DNA from: CAYXFD01 sp964464175
GTDB lineage: Bacteria > Cloacimonadota > Cloacimonadia > Cloacimonadales > JAJBBL01
NCBI GenBank assembly: GCA_964464175.1
Contig: CAYXFD010000002.1
Coordinates: 139,104-203,103, forward strand
Reading direction: 5' to 3'
Length of the DNA: 64,000 bases
Below are positions 18,745 to 28,504 of this stretch, in pieces. The notes under the pieces were generated by a model, which was given only the letters and a program-made list of their open reading frames with translations, had not been told where the DNA came from and ran no database searches. The position numbers were made by a program, and so were the translations under genes. Position 1 is the first letter of the stretch. Each line of letters starts with the position of its first letter.

Positions 18745-18921
18745 TCCTTTCTACTCCTTAAGGTGCCACTTTTCATATCCTGAATAGCTGTCCAGTATCT
18801 TTTAACAAGTGACTCATTTTCTTTAGCAATATCATAATCAAATCGCGATTTATTAAAGCAAAATCAGTAGTGTAGTCTCTGGTAATTATCTCGTTCCCGG
18901 TTTCTTAGATCCCGGACTTGT

Positions 18922-21900
18922 TTACTTGAGCAACAGCATCTTCCGTACCTGAGTAATGCTGTCAGTTACCATTTTGGTGAAGTAAATTCCGCTGGCGACC
19001 TTTTTCCCACGGTTGTCCCTTCCGTTCCAATAAACTTCTCCTTCCCCATGTTCAACTGCTCCATCATAAAGCTCGGTAACAAACTGACCCTTGATATTAT
19101 AGATCCTGATTTTAAGAGAGGTGGCGGTATCGAGAGAGAAGGGGATAGTTGTCGAGGTATTAAAAGGATTAGGAAAATTCTGTCTTAACTCGGTAACTAA
19201 AGGCTCAGGTGGTTCATAATCTTCATTGATCAGAATGTTATCGTTAAAATAGCCTGTTCTCTGTTGATTGCCCCGGTATTCTGACCAGGGGATCTCTCTG
19301 CCGGCAGGTAGTTTATAGTCAAGAATACTGATTCCCAGATTAGTGCCGTACCCTATCTCAAAATCTCCGTCGCTGTCGATATCAGCGATAAAAAGAGAAG
19401 AAGCAGGGGGTAAATTCAAGGGAGCAGGCAGCATATCTGTTTCTGAACCATCAGCGTTAAAACCGTAGATAAGCCCGTTCATTGTAGAGATCAAGAGATT
19501 TAATTCTCCCGAATTATCAATATCCACTGCTAAAGGGGGTTGAGAAATGACCTCTCCAAGAAGAATGGGGAAACCGTTTAAGTCATTTCCCGCCTGATCA
19601 ATGAGATAAACATTGCCGTTTGAAGCAGCAAAAGCAATTTCGAGATTGCCGTCTTTAGTGAAATCCGCAGCCACTGCTTCCGAGATCGGGCGCGAGGGGA
19701 GAGCTTTTTCCCAGAGAATAGCTCCTGTCGGACTTAAGAGCACTAATCTGTTATCCTGAGTAGCGGTGACTATGTTACTATTGTCGAGTACTATCGGAGA
19801 CAGATTAATAGGAGAACCAAGTTCGATGGGAAAACCCTCGGAACTGCTGCCGTTCTGCTTAATAGCATCTAATCTGCCATTGACAAATCCGCAGATAATC
19901 TCAGCAGAATGATCATTGTCAATATCTGCTGCTGCTAATTCTATCAGTATGTTATGCTCTAATTGCAGAGGAAAGCCGGTTAACGGTTCTCCGGCAGCGG
20001 AGAGGACAAAAAGCTGTTTATCCGTGCTATAACTGATTATTTCTAACTCCCCGTTACCGGTAATATCAGCTAATAGGGGACTCATGATGAACTGGCTTCC
20101 GGTTTCGTAGTTAAAAAGCTCCTGACCATAAGGATCAAATGCTGAGATCAAACCATTACGGTTATTGAAGACAACTGCTCTTACCCCGTTACCCCGTAAA
20201 TCTCCCATAGCTGCGCTTCTCAGCATACTACCGCTGAAAGAGATTGGAGACTGGCTGCTTTCTCCCCGGAAATCGAGAAAACTGACCTGACTCAAAGCGT
20301 CGATCGCGATAATAAGAGTCTCCGGAAAGGTGTCTTGCACGATTAAGGGCACTCCCTGTATCGGGACAGAAGATTCCCAGGGCCAATGCTTTTGCCGAAG
20401 GCTAATCGGAACAGAAAGCTGAAATTCTTTCCGGAATTCGTGAGTTTGGCTTCCTTTCGCTGTTACCAGAGCGGAATATTGGTACTCACCATAAGGGATA
20501 TCATAAGGGAGGGTGATGATGAAAGGGGTGAGATTGGCTGCCTGGCTACCGGCTGCAATGCTGGGGTAGGAAGCTTCAGCTGCCTTGACTTCTATGTCCG
20601 GATTATCAAAAGCGAATGATACATGAATGGAACAGGCATCAGACCAGTTCTGATGATTAAGAAGCTCAATGTATATATCTACCGATTCACCCGGATTAAC
20701 GATTCCGTCCTTATCTCCCAACTGGTCGTCATAAATAACGTTAACCGGTTCCAGATAGGGAAATAGACCATTAGCTCCCAATAACCAGGTAGAAGGGTCT
20801 CCAAAAAGAATTTGGTTGTAAAAAGTCCACCTCATAAAGCCGTTTTTCCAGAGATGGTGTTCAAAATCATTTGCTATCGCCTCATTAACCAGAGTTTCCT
20901 TCGAATAATTAAGTGTTTTGCCGATATTGCGGATATCTTGTTCAAAGAGTCCTTCAAAGAAGGTAATATCGAATAATTGAGAGGCACCTTCGGTGCTTCC
21001 CGGCCAGTACCAACCGTAGCGGGTATTACCAATAAAGGCAAAGAAACCTTTGCTGGAGTTAACGAATCTCTGTCCTATCGCTTCCGAATCCTGAGTGGTA
21101 CTATTATCAAAGGCAGCAGTATAGCAACCCTGGGAATAAGCCAGACCGAAAGAATTATTGCTTAACTGGTTGACATTAGTACTTGTCATACCAAAGACAG
21201 TATTCTCATTTGAGTGTCCAAGGTGGTTGAGTATGCCAACTCCTCTGTTTATAGCTTCTCTGATAGCCAAAGCATTGTAGGTACCGTCTTTCTCGTAGAA
21301 AGTGGTTACTTTATACTTGTCAGGCAGGAGAGGAATAATCTCATTTTTATAATCTCCCCCCCAGGTTATAGAATCGAGATTTTGCCCGATCATAACAGCT
21401 ATGTCATTACTATAAGAGATGTTTTCGGTATAGTGGATATTTTTATCAAAGAAATTGTGGAAGTCTTGTTCAGTGACTGCCGGAATTCTTCCGACAGCTA
21501 TTTCAGCAAACCAGTCGATTCCGTCATCGACTTCTCCGTATATTCCATTTCCGTTGGCATCCCAATCACCATCTAAATTACTATAGTAAACATCTGAAGG
21601 GATGTGATAATCTTCATAATCAGTCCAGAGACCGGACACAAAACAATAAAAACCTCTCACCGGCAGTATTGAGTCATCTCCCCCCAACAGAACATATTCC
21701 AAAGGAGTATCAGTCAGAGAATAGGTTTCGTAAGCATCAATAATGAAATTCCTTATCTTCTCCTGATTATCAATACCGGGATAGTGAAGATAGATATCCT
21801 CAAGCAGGAAAAGGGATGTTGAGAGACCATTATTGTTTTTCCAATCTATGTAATCTGAGAAAAAGGGAGCGCGGATCTGATCGGTTATAACGATCATGGT

Positions 21901-22572
21901 AAAGGGTTCAGACTCGTCGGGTAAAGAGTTAGAAAATTCATTGCCGGTATTGAATCTCATTTTGTAATAGCTTTCAACTGTTTCGGGATTATCCACCAGT
22001 CTTCTTATCTCATTTCGAGCTGCTTCCTGTGTTAACAAACGTCTATTTTGTTCAAGTGCAAACTCCCGGTCATACTCTGTTTCAATTTTCACCTGGTAGC
22101 TGTCTGCAATACTCAAAGATCTTTCACCGGCATCATATTGATATGGGTAGAGATTTATAATCAGAATATCGTAGCCCATTTTTCGCTGGTGGCCGAATAC
22201 CCTATATCTGAGATCGGGATAGCTAACAGCTAAAGAAAGATCTTCTTTCGGATCAGGGTTATCATTGGCAATCTTCCCGGAGATAGAAGTTTGGCGGCTG
22301 TAAACCGGGAAATTTACTTCTCTTATAACTCTCCCTGAATCATCTATCTCTATCTCTATACCTGTAAACTTCTCACCCTGAGGGATTAAAACTCTCAAAG
22401 GGAGATAAGGGATCATTACTTTTCCCGGTTCTTGTAGAAAGGCAATTCTGCTATCGGATCTGAATGATATCAGATCAGGTTCCGGAATATCCATCCGGAT
22501 GTTTATATCAGCCTGCAATTGGCTTATAATTAGCATGACAAACAAACTTACTAAAAATAACTCCTGTCTCAT
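18922..22572 (-). CDS. Gingipain-like C25 cysteine protease with beta-propeller region and C-terminal secretion domain
   Basis: A 1216-residue exported protease. Signal peptide (about 1-22, ending SQLQA), a propeptide-like N-terminal region (about 25-220), then a C25 caspase-like domain: EYVLLGGDDSILP, catalytic His453 in NHLGHSNEN, and Cys483 in YSQGCYTAAFD. An Ig-like segment (about 620-720) and FG-GAP/VCBS-like propeller repeats follow (about 740-1110; DITGNGELEI, DIDNDHSAEI, DFTKDGNLEI, DIDNSGELNL, DIDSDGDFEI). The last 90 residues form a FlgD-like sorting domain (NFPNPFNTSTTIPF, IYNIKGQ, WNGRDNRGKKVASGIYF, KMLLLK). I use the ATG at 22572, preceded by GAGG; a TTG codon sits just before it. 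It is monocistronic by position. Cargo of a type IX-like system is inferred. Confidence 0.88.
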   Translation of the reverse strand: MRQELFLVSLFVMLIISQLQADINIRMDIPEPDLISFRSDSRIAFLQEPGKVMIPYLPLRVLIPQGEKFTGIEIEIDDSGRVIREVNFPVYSRQTSISGKIANDNPDPKEDLSLAVSYPDLRYRVFGHQRKMGYDILIINLYPYQYDAGERSLSIADSYQVKIETEYDREFALEQNRRLLTQEAARNEIRRLVDNPETVESYYKMRFNTGNEFSNSLPDESEPFTMIVITDQIRAPFFSDYIDWKNNNGLSTSLFLLEDIYLHYPGIDNQEKIRNFIIDAYETYSLTDTPLEYVLLGGDDSILPVRGFYCFVSGLWTDYEDYHIPSDVYYSNLDGDWDANGNGIYGEVDDGIDWFAEIAVGRIPAVTEQDFHNFFDKNIHYTENISYSNDIAVMIGQNLDSITWGGDYKNEIIPLLPDKYKVTTFYEKDGTYNALAIREAINRGVGILNHLGHSNENTVFGMTSTNVNQLSNNSFGLAYSQGCYTAAFDNSTTQDSEAIGQRFVNSSKGFFAFIGNTRYGWYWPGSTEGASQLFDITFFEGLFEQDIRNIGKTLNYSKETLVNEAIANDFEHHLWKNGFMRWTFYNQILFGDPSTWLLGANGLFPYLEPVNVIYDDQLGDKDGIVNPGESVDIYIELLNHQNWSDACSIHVSFAFDNPDIEVKAAEASYPSIAAGSQAANLTPFIITLPYDIPYGEYQYSALVTAKGSQTHEFRKEFQLSVPISLRQKHWPWESSVPIQGVPLIVQDTFPETLIIAIDALSQVSFLDFRGESSQSPISFSGSMLRSAAMGDLRGNGVRAVVFNNRNGLISAFDPYGQELFNYETGSQFIMSPLLADITGNGELEIISYSTDKQLFVLSAAGEPLTGFPLQLEHNILIELAAADIDNDHSAEIICGFVNGRLDAIKQNGSSSEGFPIELGSPINLSPIVLDNSNIVTATQDNRLVLLSPTGAILWEKALPSRPISEAVAADFTKDGNLEIAFAASNGNVYLIDQAGNDLNGFPILLGEVISQPPLAVDIDNSGELNLLISTMNGLIYGFNADGSETDMLPAPLNLPPASSLFIADIDSDGDFEIGYGTNLGISILDYKLPAGREIPWSEYRGNQQRTGYFNDNILINEDYEPPEPLVTELRQNFPNPFNTSTTIPFSLDTATSLKIRIYNIKGQFVTELYDGAVEHGEGEVYWNGRDNRGKKVASGIYFTKMVTDSITQVRKMLLLK

Positions 22573-22910
22573 CAAAAAACCTCACATCCTCATTATTGTT
22601 TATAACTATTTAGTTCTGTACTGTCGGTCAAGTTTTTCCTGAGATGTTAAAGTCAAAAGATAATCCTGTCCAGACGAATGTTTTACTGGAAGCAGGGTCA
22701 TCATCAAGATTGGTAGTTTATAACTGCTTGTTATGAAATCTGTTTACAACAGAGCTATTTTAGGTACTATCTGGAGTACTGCTCAAAATTTTTTTTTGCT
22801 GTGATCAGTGAGTTTGTTTAGCAAATATTTAGATTGACAGCTATTTGTTTATGAAATAGGAGAAATCAAGTATAATCTTAAAGTCGAAATAGAAAGCGGG
22901 AGGGAGACCA
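22573..22910. promoter_or_regulatory. Divergent intergenic region between C25 protease and ATP-grasp genes
   Basis: About 338 bp without a gene. For the rightward gene there is a TATAAT at 22871-22876 and a TTGACA at 22834-22839, but their spacing (31 bp) is too wide for one promoter. For the leftward gene a TTGACC near 22625-22630 is followed by an AT-rich TAGTTATAAAC run. Promoters for both genes must lie here; I cannot fix either. Confidence 0.4.
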
Positions 22911-23924
22911 ATGAAATTAGGCTTTACTTATGATTTAAGAGATGACTATCTGAAAGAGGGTTTATCTGAAGAAGAGACCGCCGAGATGGACAGTATATCT
23001 ACGATTGATGCCTTGCACGAAACTATCAGCAGCTTAGGATATTCCATCGAGAGAATAGGAAATATCAAGAATCTAATCAAGAGATTAGCTGCCGGAGAGA
23101 GTTGGGAATTAGTTTTTAATATTGCGGAGGGTGTCTATGGAATGGGAAGAGAAGCTCAGATACCGGCAGTACTCGATGCCTATCGTATTCCATATACTTT
23201 TTCTGATACGACGGTATTGTCTGTAGCTCTGCAGAAGGCTTTAACCAAAAGGATAGTCAGTGATCTGGAGATTGAGACACCTGATTTCTTTTCAGTCAGA
23301 ACTGCTGAGCAGATCTCGCAGGTAAAACTCCCCTTTCCTCTTTTTGCCAAACCGGTCGCAGAGGGCACAGGACGAGGAATATCGAATAGATCAATCATCA
23401 CCAATAGAGAAGAACTCGAAAGGATTTGTCTGGAATTGTTGGAAATTTACAAGCAGCCGGTACTGGTTGAGAAATATTTGCCCGGCAGGGAATTCACCGT
23501 CGGGATAATCGGCACAGGAAAGAAATCAGAGGCTATCGGTGTGGTAGAGGTGACACTCAGAGATGTTTCCGAAGTTGAAGTATATGGTTTTAAAGCAAAA
23601 GAATTATGTGAAGAGTTGGTGGACTATTCTTTGGTTGAAGGAGAGATTGCCCAAAGAGCGATGGAAATGGCTTTGAAAGTACACAAAGGTATAAACTGCC
23701 GGGATTCTTCAAGAGTGGACTTAAAAGAGGATGAAGAGGGTAGGCTGCAGTTTTTAGAAATCAATCCTCTGGCTGGTTTGCATCCTACACATTCTGATTT
23801 ACCGATAATCTGCAGCTTTGTTGGGATATCCTACAAAGAGTTAATCTCAAGGATCATTGAATCGGCAAAGGAGAGGATAACCAAAACTAACAATGTTTTC
23901 AAAATTGAGGTTGGTAATGAATAA
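22911..23924 (+). CDS. D-alanine--D-alanine ligase-like ATP-grasp enzyme
   Basis: A 337-residue ATP-grasp ligase of the Ddl-related type (COG1181). It belongs to the group whose N-terminus reads like DDYLKEGLSEEETAE and RIGNIKNLIKRLAAGE, followed by NIAEGVYGMGREAQIPA. The ATP-grasp core spans about 110-310: FAKPVAEGTGRGI (phosphate loop), VEKYLPGREFTVGI, and metal ligands in RVDLKEDEEG and LEINPLAGLHPTHSDLP. Such enzymes join an acyl-phosphate-activated carboxylate to an amine; substrates here are unknown and may not be D-Ala. It is not near mur genes. AGGGAGACC precedes the ATG. Its stop overlaps the next gene by 8 nt, so the pair is translationally coupled. Confidence 0.85.
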   Translation: MKLGFTYDLRDDYLKEGLSEEETAEMDSISTIDALHETISSLGYSIERIGNIKNLIKRLAAGESWELVFNIAEGVYGMGREAQIPAVLDAYRIPYTFSDTTVLSVALQKALTKRIVSDLEIETPDFFSVRTAEQISQVKLPFPLFAKPVAEGTGRGISNRSIITNREELERICLELLEIYKQPVLVEKYLPGREFTVGIIGTGKKSEAIGVVEVTLRDVSEVEVYGFKAKELCEELVDYSLVEGEIAQRAMEMALKVHKGINCRDSSRVDLKEDEEGRLQFLEINPLAGLHPTHSDLPIICSFVGISYKELISRIIESAKERITKTNNVFKIEVGNE

Positions 23925-25059
23925 AAAGGATAGTCCCAAAAGAAAAGGATTAAGAGAACTCGGTCTTACTGTCGGTAATTACCCCACAGGGAAATATAAC
24001 GCCATTACAGATGTGTACGGTGTCCGGGTAGGGCATACAACCATAGTTGAAGATGGGATAAAGGTACCCGGAAAAAAGGAACTGAGCAGTGTCCGTACGG
24101 GAGTAACAACAGTATTGCCGGCAATTGATTCTCTTCTGGACAGGCTGTTTGTAGCCGGTGGTTTTGTTTTAAACGGCATTGGAGAGATAACGGGATTAAC
24201 ACAAGTAATGGAATGGGGATGGCTGGAAACCCCGATCTTACTGACTAATACTATGTCCATCGGTCAGGTCCATAGTGGAGTGATCTCTCATCTAATCAGT
24301 AAATATCCGGGTATTGGGAGTGATTCGGATGTCATTATTCCGGTCATAGGAGAGACTGATGATTCATTTTTAAATGATGTCAGAATCAGCAGAATCAGTG
24401 AACAGGATGTGATAAAAGCATTCGAATCAGCGAGGAGCGGATATGTTAAGCAGGGTTCGGTAGGAGCCGGTACGGGAATGACGACTTTTGATTTTGCCGG
24501 AGGGATCGGGAGTTCCTCAAGAGTACTGCCGCCAGAAGATGGGGGGTTCACGATCGGAGTTTTGGTACTTTCCAATTTCGGTAAGATGAGAAATCTCACA
24601 ATTGACGGCGCTGTAGTGGGGAGAGAACTTGATACTCTGTTTCCCAAAGAGGGAAGAAGAGAATATAGTTATGGTTCGGTCATTGTGGTAGTAGCTACAG
24701 ATGCTCCTCTTCTGCACAGTCAGTTAAACAGATTAGCCAAAAGAGCTGCTCTCGGTTTGGGGAGGGTCGGTTCTTATGCAGCCTCGACAAGCGGAGAGAT
24801 AATAATCGCCTTTTCCGTGGGGAATAAGCTTTATCGCAAAGAGCGGAACAAATCAAAATATCAGGGCATCAGGTTTATTAACGATGCCTATATTAACCCT
24901 CTATATGAAACCGTTATTGAAGCAACAGAAGAAGCAGTGATCAATGCGATTTTCTATTCTGCCGGAGTAAAGGGGAGAAACGGCCATTGCAGCCCCGCCG
25001 TCCCTTATGAAGAGATTATCAGAATATTAGGACATAGCAGAAGAGTCTCTGACTGTTAG
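23917..25059 (+). CDS. P1 family (DmpA-like) aminopeptidase
   Basis: A 380-residue N-terminal-nucleophile autoprocessing peptidase. DmpA/BapA homologues release N-terminal D-residues or beta-alanyl groups from short peptides. Family marks: GNYPTGKYNAITDVYGVRVGHTT, VRTGVTTVLP, LNGIGEITGL, GAGTGMTTFDFAGGIGSSSR, and the putative autocleavage site Gly253/Ser254 in YSYGSVIVVVATDAPLL, followed by RLAKRAALGLGRVGS. The Met at 23917 follows a GAGG site and begins at a conserved N-terminus; an in-frame start at 23893 is less likely. Overlapping the ATP-grasp gene by 8 nt, it probably acts in the same pathway, making or breaking an unusual dipeptide bond (inference). Confidence 0.88.
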   Translation: MNKKDSPKRKGLRELGLTVGNYPTGKYNAITDVYGVRVGHTTIVEDGIKVPGKKELSSVRTGVTTVLPAIDSLLDRLFVAGGFVLNGIGEITGLTQVMEWGWLETPILLTNTMSIGQVHSGVISHLISKYPGIGSDSDVIIPVIGETDDSFLNDVRISRISEQDVIKAFESARSGYVKQGSVGAGTGMTTFDFAGGIGSSSRVLPPEDGGFTIGVLVLSNFGKMRNLTIDGAVVGRELDTLFPKEGRREYSYGSVIVVVATDAPLLHSQLNRLAKRAALGLGRVGSYAASTSGEIIIAFSVGNKLYRKERNKSKYQGIRFINDAYINPLYETVIEATEEAVINAIFYSAGVKGRNGHCSPAVPYEEIIRILGHSRRVSDC

Positions 25060-25330
25060 CCACCCGAAAAAATAGTGAAAAATCGATTCTATAAAACTCC
25101 GGATTGAAGCAGAATATCACCGTTAGTGGAATTGCTGGTTTGAACTGGATGAATTAGCGATAATTATCCTACCGAAAGATCGAACGAAAATAGCAAGTAG
25201 AAAAATGAGCTTGAGAAGTTGTAATGCTGACTGATGTCCTTCAATGCAGAGAGAATTCGATTTTATCCCTATAAAAAAAACTACTCTGACGAACAATTAA
25301 CCTCTGGTTTTCTCTCTTTGTTCTTTGACC

Positions 25331-25534
25331 TCAACTCTTTCGGTTTCTGGTTTCAAGTTTTGCGACCAGGTAACCACCGATAAATCCAAGCAGAAGTATG
25401 AGAAAGAATATGATAACCTGCGACATCATCAAGTTCCAGAAGAGGACATTAACCCTTATAGGTTCGGAGTTTTGAACGATAAGTATGACGAATAAAATGA
25501 AAAGTATGATTAGTACGATAACTTTAGGTTTCAT
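25331..25534 (-). CDS. LapA/DUF1049-like small membrane protein
   Basis: A 67-residue protein with two membrane helices (about 5-22 and 36-58) joined by a short loop containing QNSEPIRVNVLFWNLMMSQ, then a charged tail. This is the LapA/DUF1049 pattern (an Asn-x-x-Pro-Val-like loop, FW, GxxGGYL in helix two). In enterobacteria LapA acts in lipopolysaccharide assembly; here only family membership can be claimed. GGAGG precedes the ATG. It is last in a run with yjbQ and the LPP20 gene (34-bp gap). Confidence 0.75.
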   Translation of the reverse strand: MKPKVIVLIILFILFVILIVQNSEPIRVNVLFWNLMMSQVIIFFLILLLGFIGGYLVAKLETRNRKS

Positions 25535-25568
25535 TATACCTCCAGGTATATGATCTATTCTTTAATAA

Positions 25569-25985
25569 TTACTCTCCGATGATCTTAATAAGAACCCGTT
25601 TTTTTCTTTTCCCGTCAAATTCACCATAAAAGATCTGCTCCCAGGTTCCAAGATCGAGCTTCCCTTCGGAAATCGCTACAACTACTTCCCGCCCCATTAT
25701 TGTTCTTTTCAGATGAGCATCGGCATTATCTTCATAACCATTGTGTTTATATTGTGAGTAAGGTTTTTCGGGAGCGAGCTTTTCCAGCCAGACCAGAAAA
25801 TCATGATGCAATCCCGGTTCATTATCATTGATAAAAACACTGGCGGTGATATGCATGGCATTACAGAGCAGCAATCCTTCAACGATCCCACTTTCAGTGA
25901 CCGCTTCTTCAAGTTTATGAGTAATATTAAGCAGAGCACGCCGGGTAGAAGTGTCAAACCAGATCTCTTTACGGTATGATCTCAT
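25569..25985 (-). CDS. YjbQ family protein (UPF0047)
   Basis: A 138-residue YjbQ/UPF0047 protein with the family signatures VEGLLLCNAMHITASVFINDNEPGLHHDF, NADAHLKRTIMGREVVV and LGTWEQIFYGEFDGKRKKRVLIKI. The conserved His residues form a likely metal site. Some members show thiamine-phosphate synthase activity in vitro; the physiological role is unsettled, and it is not part of the thiamine operon 9 kb away. A 21-bp gap separates it from the LPP20 gene. Confidence 0.88.
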   Translation of the reverse strand: MRSYRKEIWFDTSTRRALLNITHKLEEAVTESGIVEGLLLCNAMHITASVFINDNEPGLHHDFLVWLEKLAPEKPYSQYKHNGYEDNADAHLKRTIMGREVVVAISEGKLDLGTWEQIFYGEFDGKRKKRVLIKIIGE

Positions 25986-26006
25986 ATATTCTCTCCCTTC
26001 AGTCAG

Positions 26007-27044
26007 CTAATTTACCAGTTTATCGAAGTATGAGAATAGTTTGCGGTTAAATTCCTGGCGGATCTCTCTTTCCAATGCCCGGTAAGCTCTGGCTACCGCT
26101 TCTGATTGATTAACATGACCCTCACGTCCTCTCTGGGAATGGCTTATCAGGGTATTGCCCTGATCATCCTGCATTTCAAGATTGAGATGCCAACGGACAA
26201 ACTTTTCCGGTCTTTGTAGATCAACATTTTCCACAACGACCTCTCCTTTGATTTTCACATCTCCAGTCTCATCAATTACGAAACCGTGACCGGTAAGCAT
26301 ATCTCTAACAACAGAACAAAGATCTTGATCGTGATCATCAACAATAGTAACACTGAAGCTGATGTTTTGAGCCAGCTTCCGGGTTTCTAACAGTAATTCA
26401 TTATGGTCATAATCAAGCATCAACATTGCTTTATAATCGGGAGCAATAACCTGAAGCTGCTCCAGCAGAGTTTCATTAGCAGTACTGATAACGGTTGCTG
26501 CGCTTCTGTAGGCATATTCATGTAAAAGACTCTCAGTCCTCTCTGCCTGTTCCAGGAAAATCCTTATCTGGTCAGAATGATTACTGATCTTGTCCATGTA
26601 GATATCTGCTGTTTTGTGTCTATCGATATAGGCCAGAACGGATACTCTTCCCAGCTCATCGGTATAGCTGTCGGCATACTGAATATTATAAAGAGTTTGG
26701 GAGGCAGAGAGAGCAATGGAACTGTCAATATCTGTTGATATTTCGGACTGAACACTGCTTTCACTTACGATTTCTTGATACCGTTCCCTGAATAATTCTT
26801 CTGTTTCAACCTTTGTCTCGAAGATTTTCGCCAGATTACGTGCTGCGTCAGCTTCTGCTCTCCGTCTGTTATCCCCTTCGCCAATCGCTACAAGATACAT
26901 TCCCTGCGGATAGCGTGATTGAGGATTGATAAGCCACTCCGGTTTATTATCTTGTTGAGTGCTACCCCTTCTTGCAGATAAACCGGAGACATAACAACTC
27001 ATGCTCAGCAAGAAGAGGAGCATGGTAATCGAAATCCTTTTCAT
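26007..27044 (-). CDS. LPP20-like envelope protein
   Basis: A 345-residue exported protein with a signal sequence (1-22; LSMSC is only a weak lipobox) and an LPP20-type domain (about 30-150: KPEWLINPQSRYPQG, YLVAIGEGDNRRRAEADAARNLAKIF). The C-terminal half (about 215-340) carries a FlgT/LPP20-like fold of short strands and helices. LPP20 relatives include the FlgP lipoprotein of vibrios. It follows the COG3014-like gene by 30 bp, and the LpoB-like gene is next upstream. The same trio of families clusters in other Gram-negatives, which supports a shared outer-membrane role not defined here. Confidence 0.78.
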   Translation of the reverse strand: MKRISITMLLFLLSMSCYVSGLSARRGSTQQDNKPEWLINPQSRYPQGMYLVAIGEGDNRRRAEADAARNLAKIFETKVETEELFRERYQEIVSESSVQSEISTDIDSSIALSASQTLYNIQYADSYTDELGRVSVLAYIDRHKTADIYMDKISNHSDQIRIFLEQAERTESLLHEYAYRSAATVISTANETLLEQLQVIAPDYKAMLMLDYDHNELLLETRKLAQNISFSVTIVDDHDQDLCSVVRDMLTGHGFVIDETGDVKIKGEVVVENVDLQRPEKFVRWHLNLEMQDDQGNTLISHSQRGREGHVNQSEAVARAYRALEREIRQEFNRKLFSYFDKLVN

Positions 27045-27074
27045 AGTTAACCTCTAATATTATAATGCTTAATT

Positions 27075-28466
27075 CTAATTCAGATTGAAAGTATTAATCA
27101 GATTAAGTCTGTTTTTTTCGACTCTGTACTCGTCAAACCGGTCTGTGTTGAGTAACGCTCCATATCTATTGTAATATTCGACTCTGATGTTATAAACACC
27201 GGGCTCAAGTTCAATTTCGCCGATAAGAGCTTTACCCGGAAAAAACCGGGCTATCCTCAGATCGGCATTTTCAGAAAGGTCAACTGCTACATCGGTAGCC
27301 ACCCGGAGCAGGAATCCTTCAACTGCACCGGTGCGAGCCTGCATCTCACTTTTTGCTTTTTCTGCGACTAAACCTTTAGCGACACTCCTGATTACAGATC
27401 TTAAGTAGATTATGGGTGCTTTTACATGAAAAGTTTCGATAGCAATACTTCCGATATCCTCAATTTTTTCCAGATTTGTAGTTTGCCGGTCATCGATATA
27501 GATTTTAACCTGGGTAATCTGAGAGTCTCTTCTTTGCATGAAGGGGAGAGAGAATTTGAAGTGATAGTCTTTATCCAGCCCGGGCCAGTATATGGTGTCG
27601 GCAAATTCATGCGGTTCATTACCTGAAACGATCAAATGGTTTTCGAAAGTAGTTATGCGACGTTCAAAAGCTTTTTTGTAAGGAGATCGTCCGACAAAGC
27701 TGATAATATTAAGTTTAGCCTTGTTACCTATCTCCAGATGTGACGAAAGGTCCGGTTGAGGAAAGTCATAAATATGCGATTGTTGCTTCCAGCCGTCAAT
27801 GATATAGTTATAATCAATTCTTGCGGCATCCAATCTCCCTTCAGTTCGATAGATGAGCATACTCAGATACCTTCCCAGGATGGAATTATGAAACCTCGTT
27901 GACCCTTTTTCAAGCTCGATCTGGACTTCATCGGCTTGTTGATAAGAATCCACCAGATCTTTATATTTGTCTTCCAGAAGGTTTAGTTTCTCATTGATTT
28001 TCCTGATCTCAACAAATGCTTTGTCAAACTCATTCAACTGAAGAAAATTGATTGCTTTGAAGATATTAACGTATATATCCTCGTAATCTTCACCGGTATA
28101 CTCCAGGACATTGTCATTTAACATTAGTGAAGCAGCCGCTCTGGATACACTTCGAGTGAACAGCTCTTCGATAGCAAACTCTGCCTCTGTCAGATATTCA
28201 TTACTTTTTTGATATTCACCTGCATAATGATATAACATACCGAGGTCAAGATAATAGAGAACTCTGTCTTTCGCTTGATAATATTTGTTCTTAGCAGCTT
28301 CCAATTCCTTGATAGCCGAATCATAGTCCTGCTGAGCAATTTTATCTTCCACCGACTTGAAACGACCTGTCCGGCTGGAAACCGAAGAACAACCTGATAG
28401 CAGCAAGAGTAAGACAATGCCAAAGAATAGGATAGATGATAGATGTTTAAGTCCAAAGAATCTCAA
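27075..28466 (-). CDS. COG3014-like TPR-containing lipoprotein
   Basis: A 463-residue lipoprotein with signal peptide and lipobox (LLLLLSGC, Cys at about 26), TPR-like helices (about 35-240: QQDYDSAIKELEAAKNKYY, VLYYLDLGMLYHYAGEYQKS) and a beta-rich C-terminal half ending in a carboxypeptidase-regulatory-like strand pattern (ELEPGVYNIRVEYYNRYG). Translation appears to start at TTG (28466): an in-frame stop lies five codons upstream, no ATG is suitable, and GGGGGA precedes it. Function is undescribed beyond its neighbourhood with LpoB-like and LPP20 proteins. Confidence 0.78.
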   Translation of the reverse strand: MRFFGLKHLSSILFFGIVLLLLLSGCSSVSSRTGRFKSVEDKIAQQDYDSAIKELEAAKNKYYQAKDRVLYYLDLGMLYHYAGEYQKSNEYLTEAEFAIEELFTRSVSRAAASLMLNDNVLEYTGEDYEDIYVNIFKAINFLQLNEFDKAFVEIRKINEKLNLLEDKYKDLVDSYQQADEVQIELEKGSTRFHNSILGRYLSMLIYRTEGRLDAARIDYNYIIDGWKQQSHIYDFPQPDLSSHLEIGNKAKLNIISFVGRSPYKKAFERRITTFENHLIVSGNEPHEFADTIYWPGLDKDYHFKFSLPFMQRRDSQITQVKIYIDDRQTTNLEKIEDIGSIAIETFHVKAPIIYLRSVIRSVAKGLVAEKAKSEMQARTGAVEGFLLRVATDVAVDLSENADLRIARFFPGKALIGEIELEPGVYNIRVEYYNRYGALLNTDRFDEYRVEKNRLNLINTFNLN

Positions 28467-28504
28467 TGATCCCCCATATCAGTTAAGAAAAAAGGTGATT
28501 TCAA

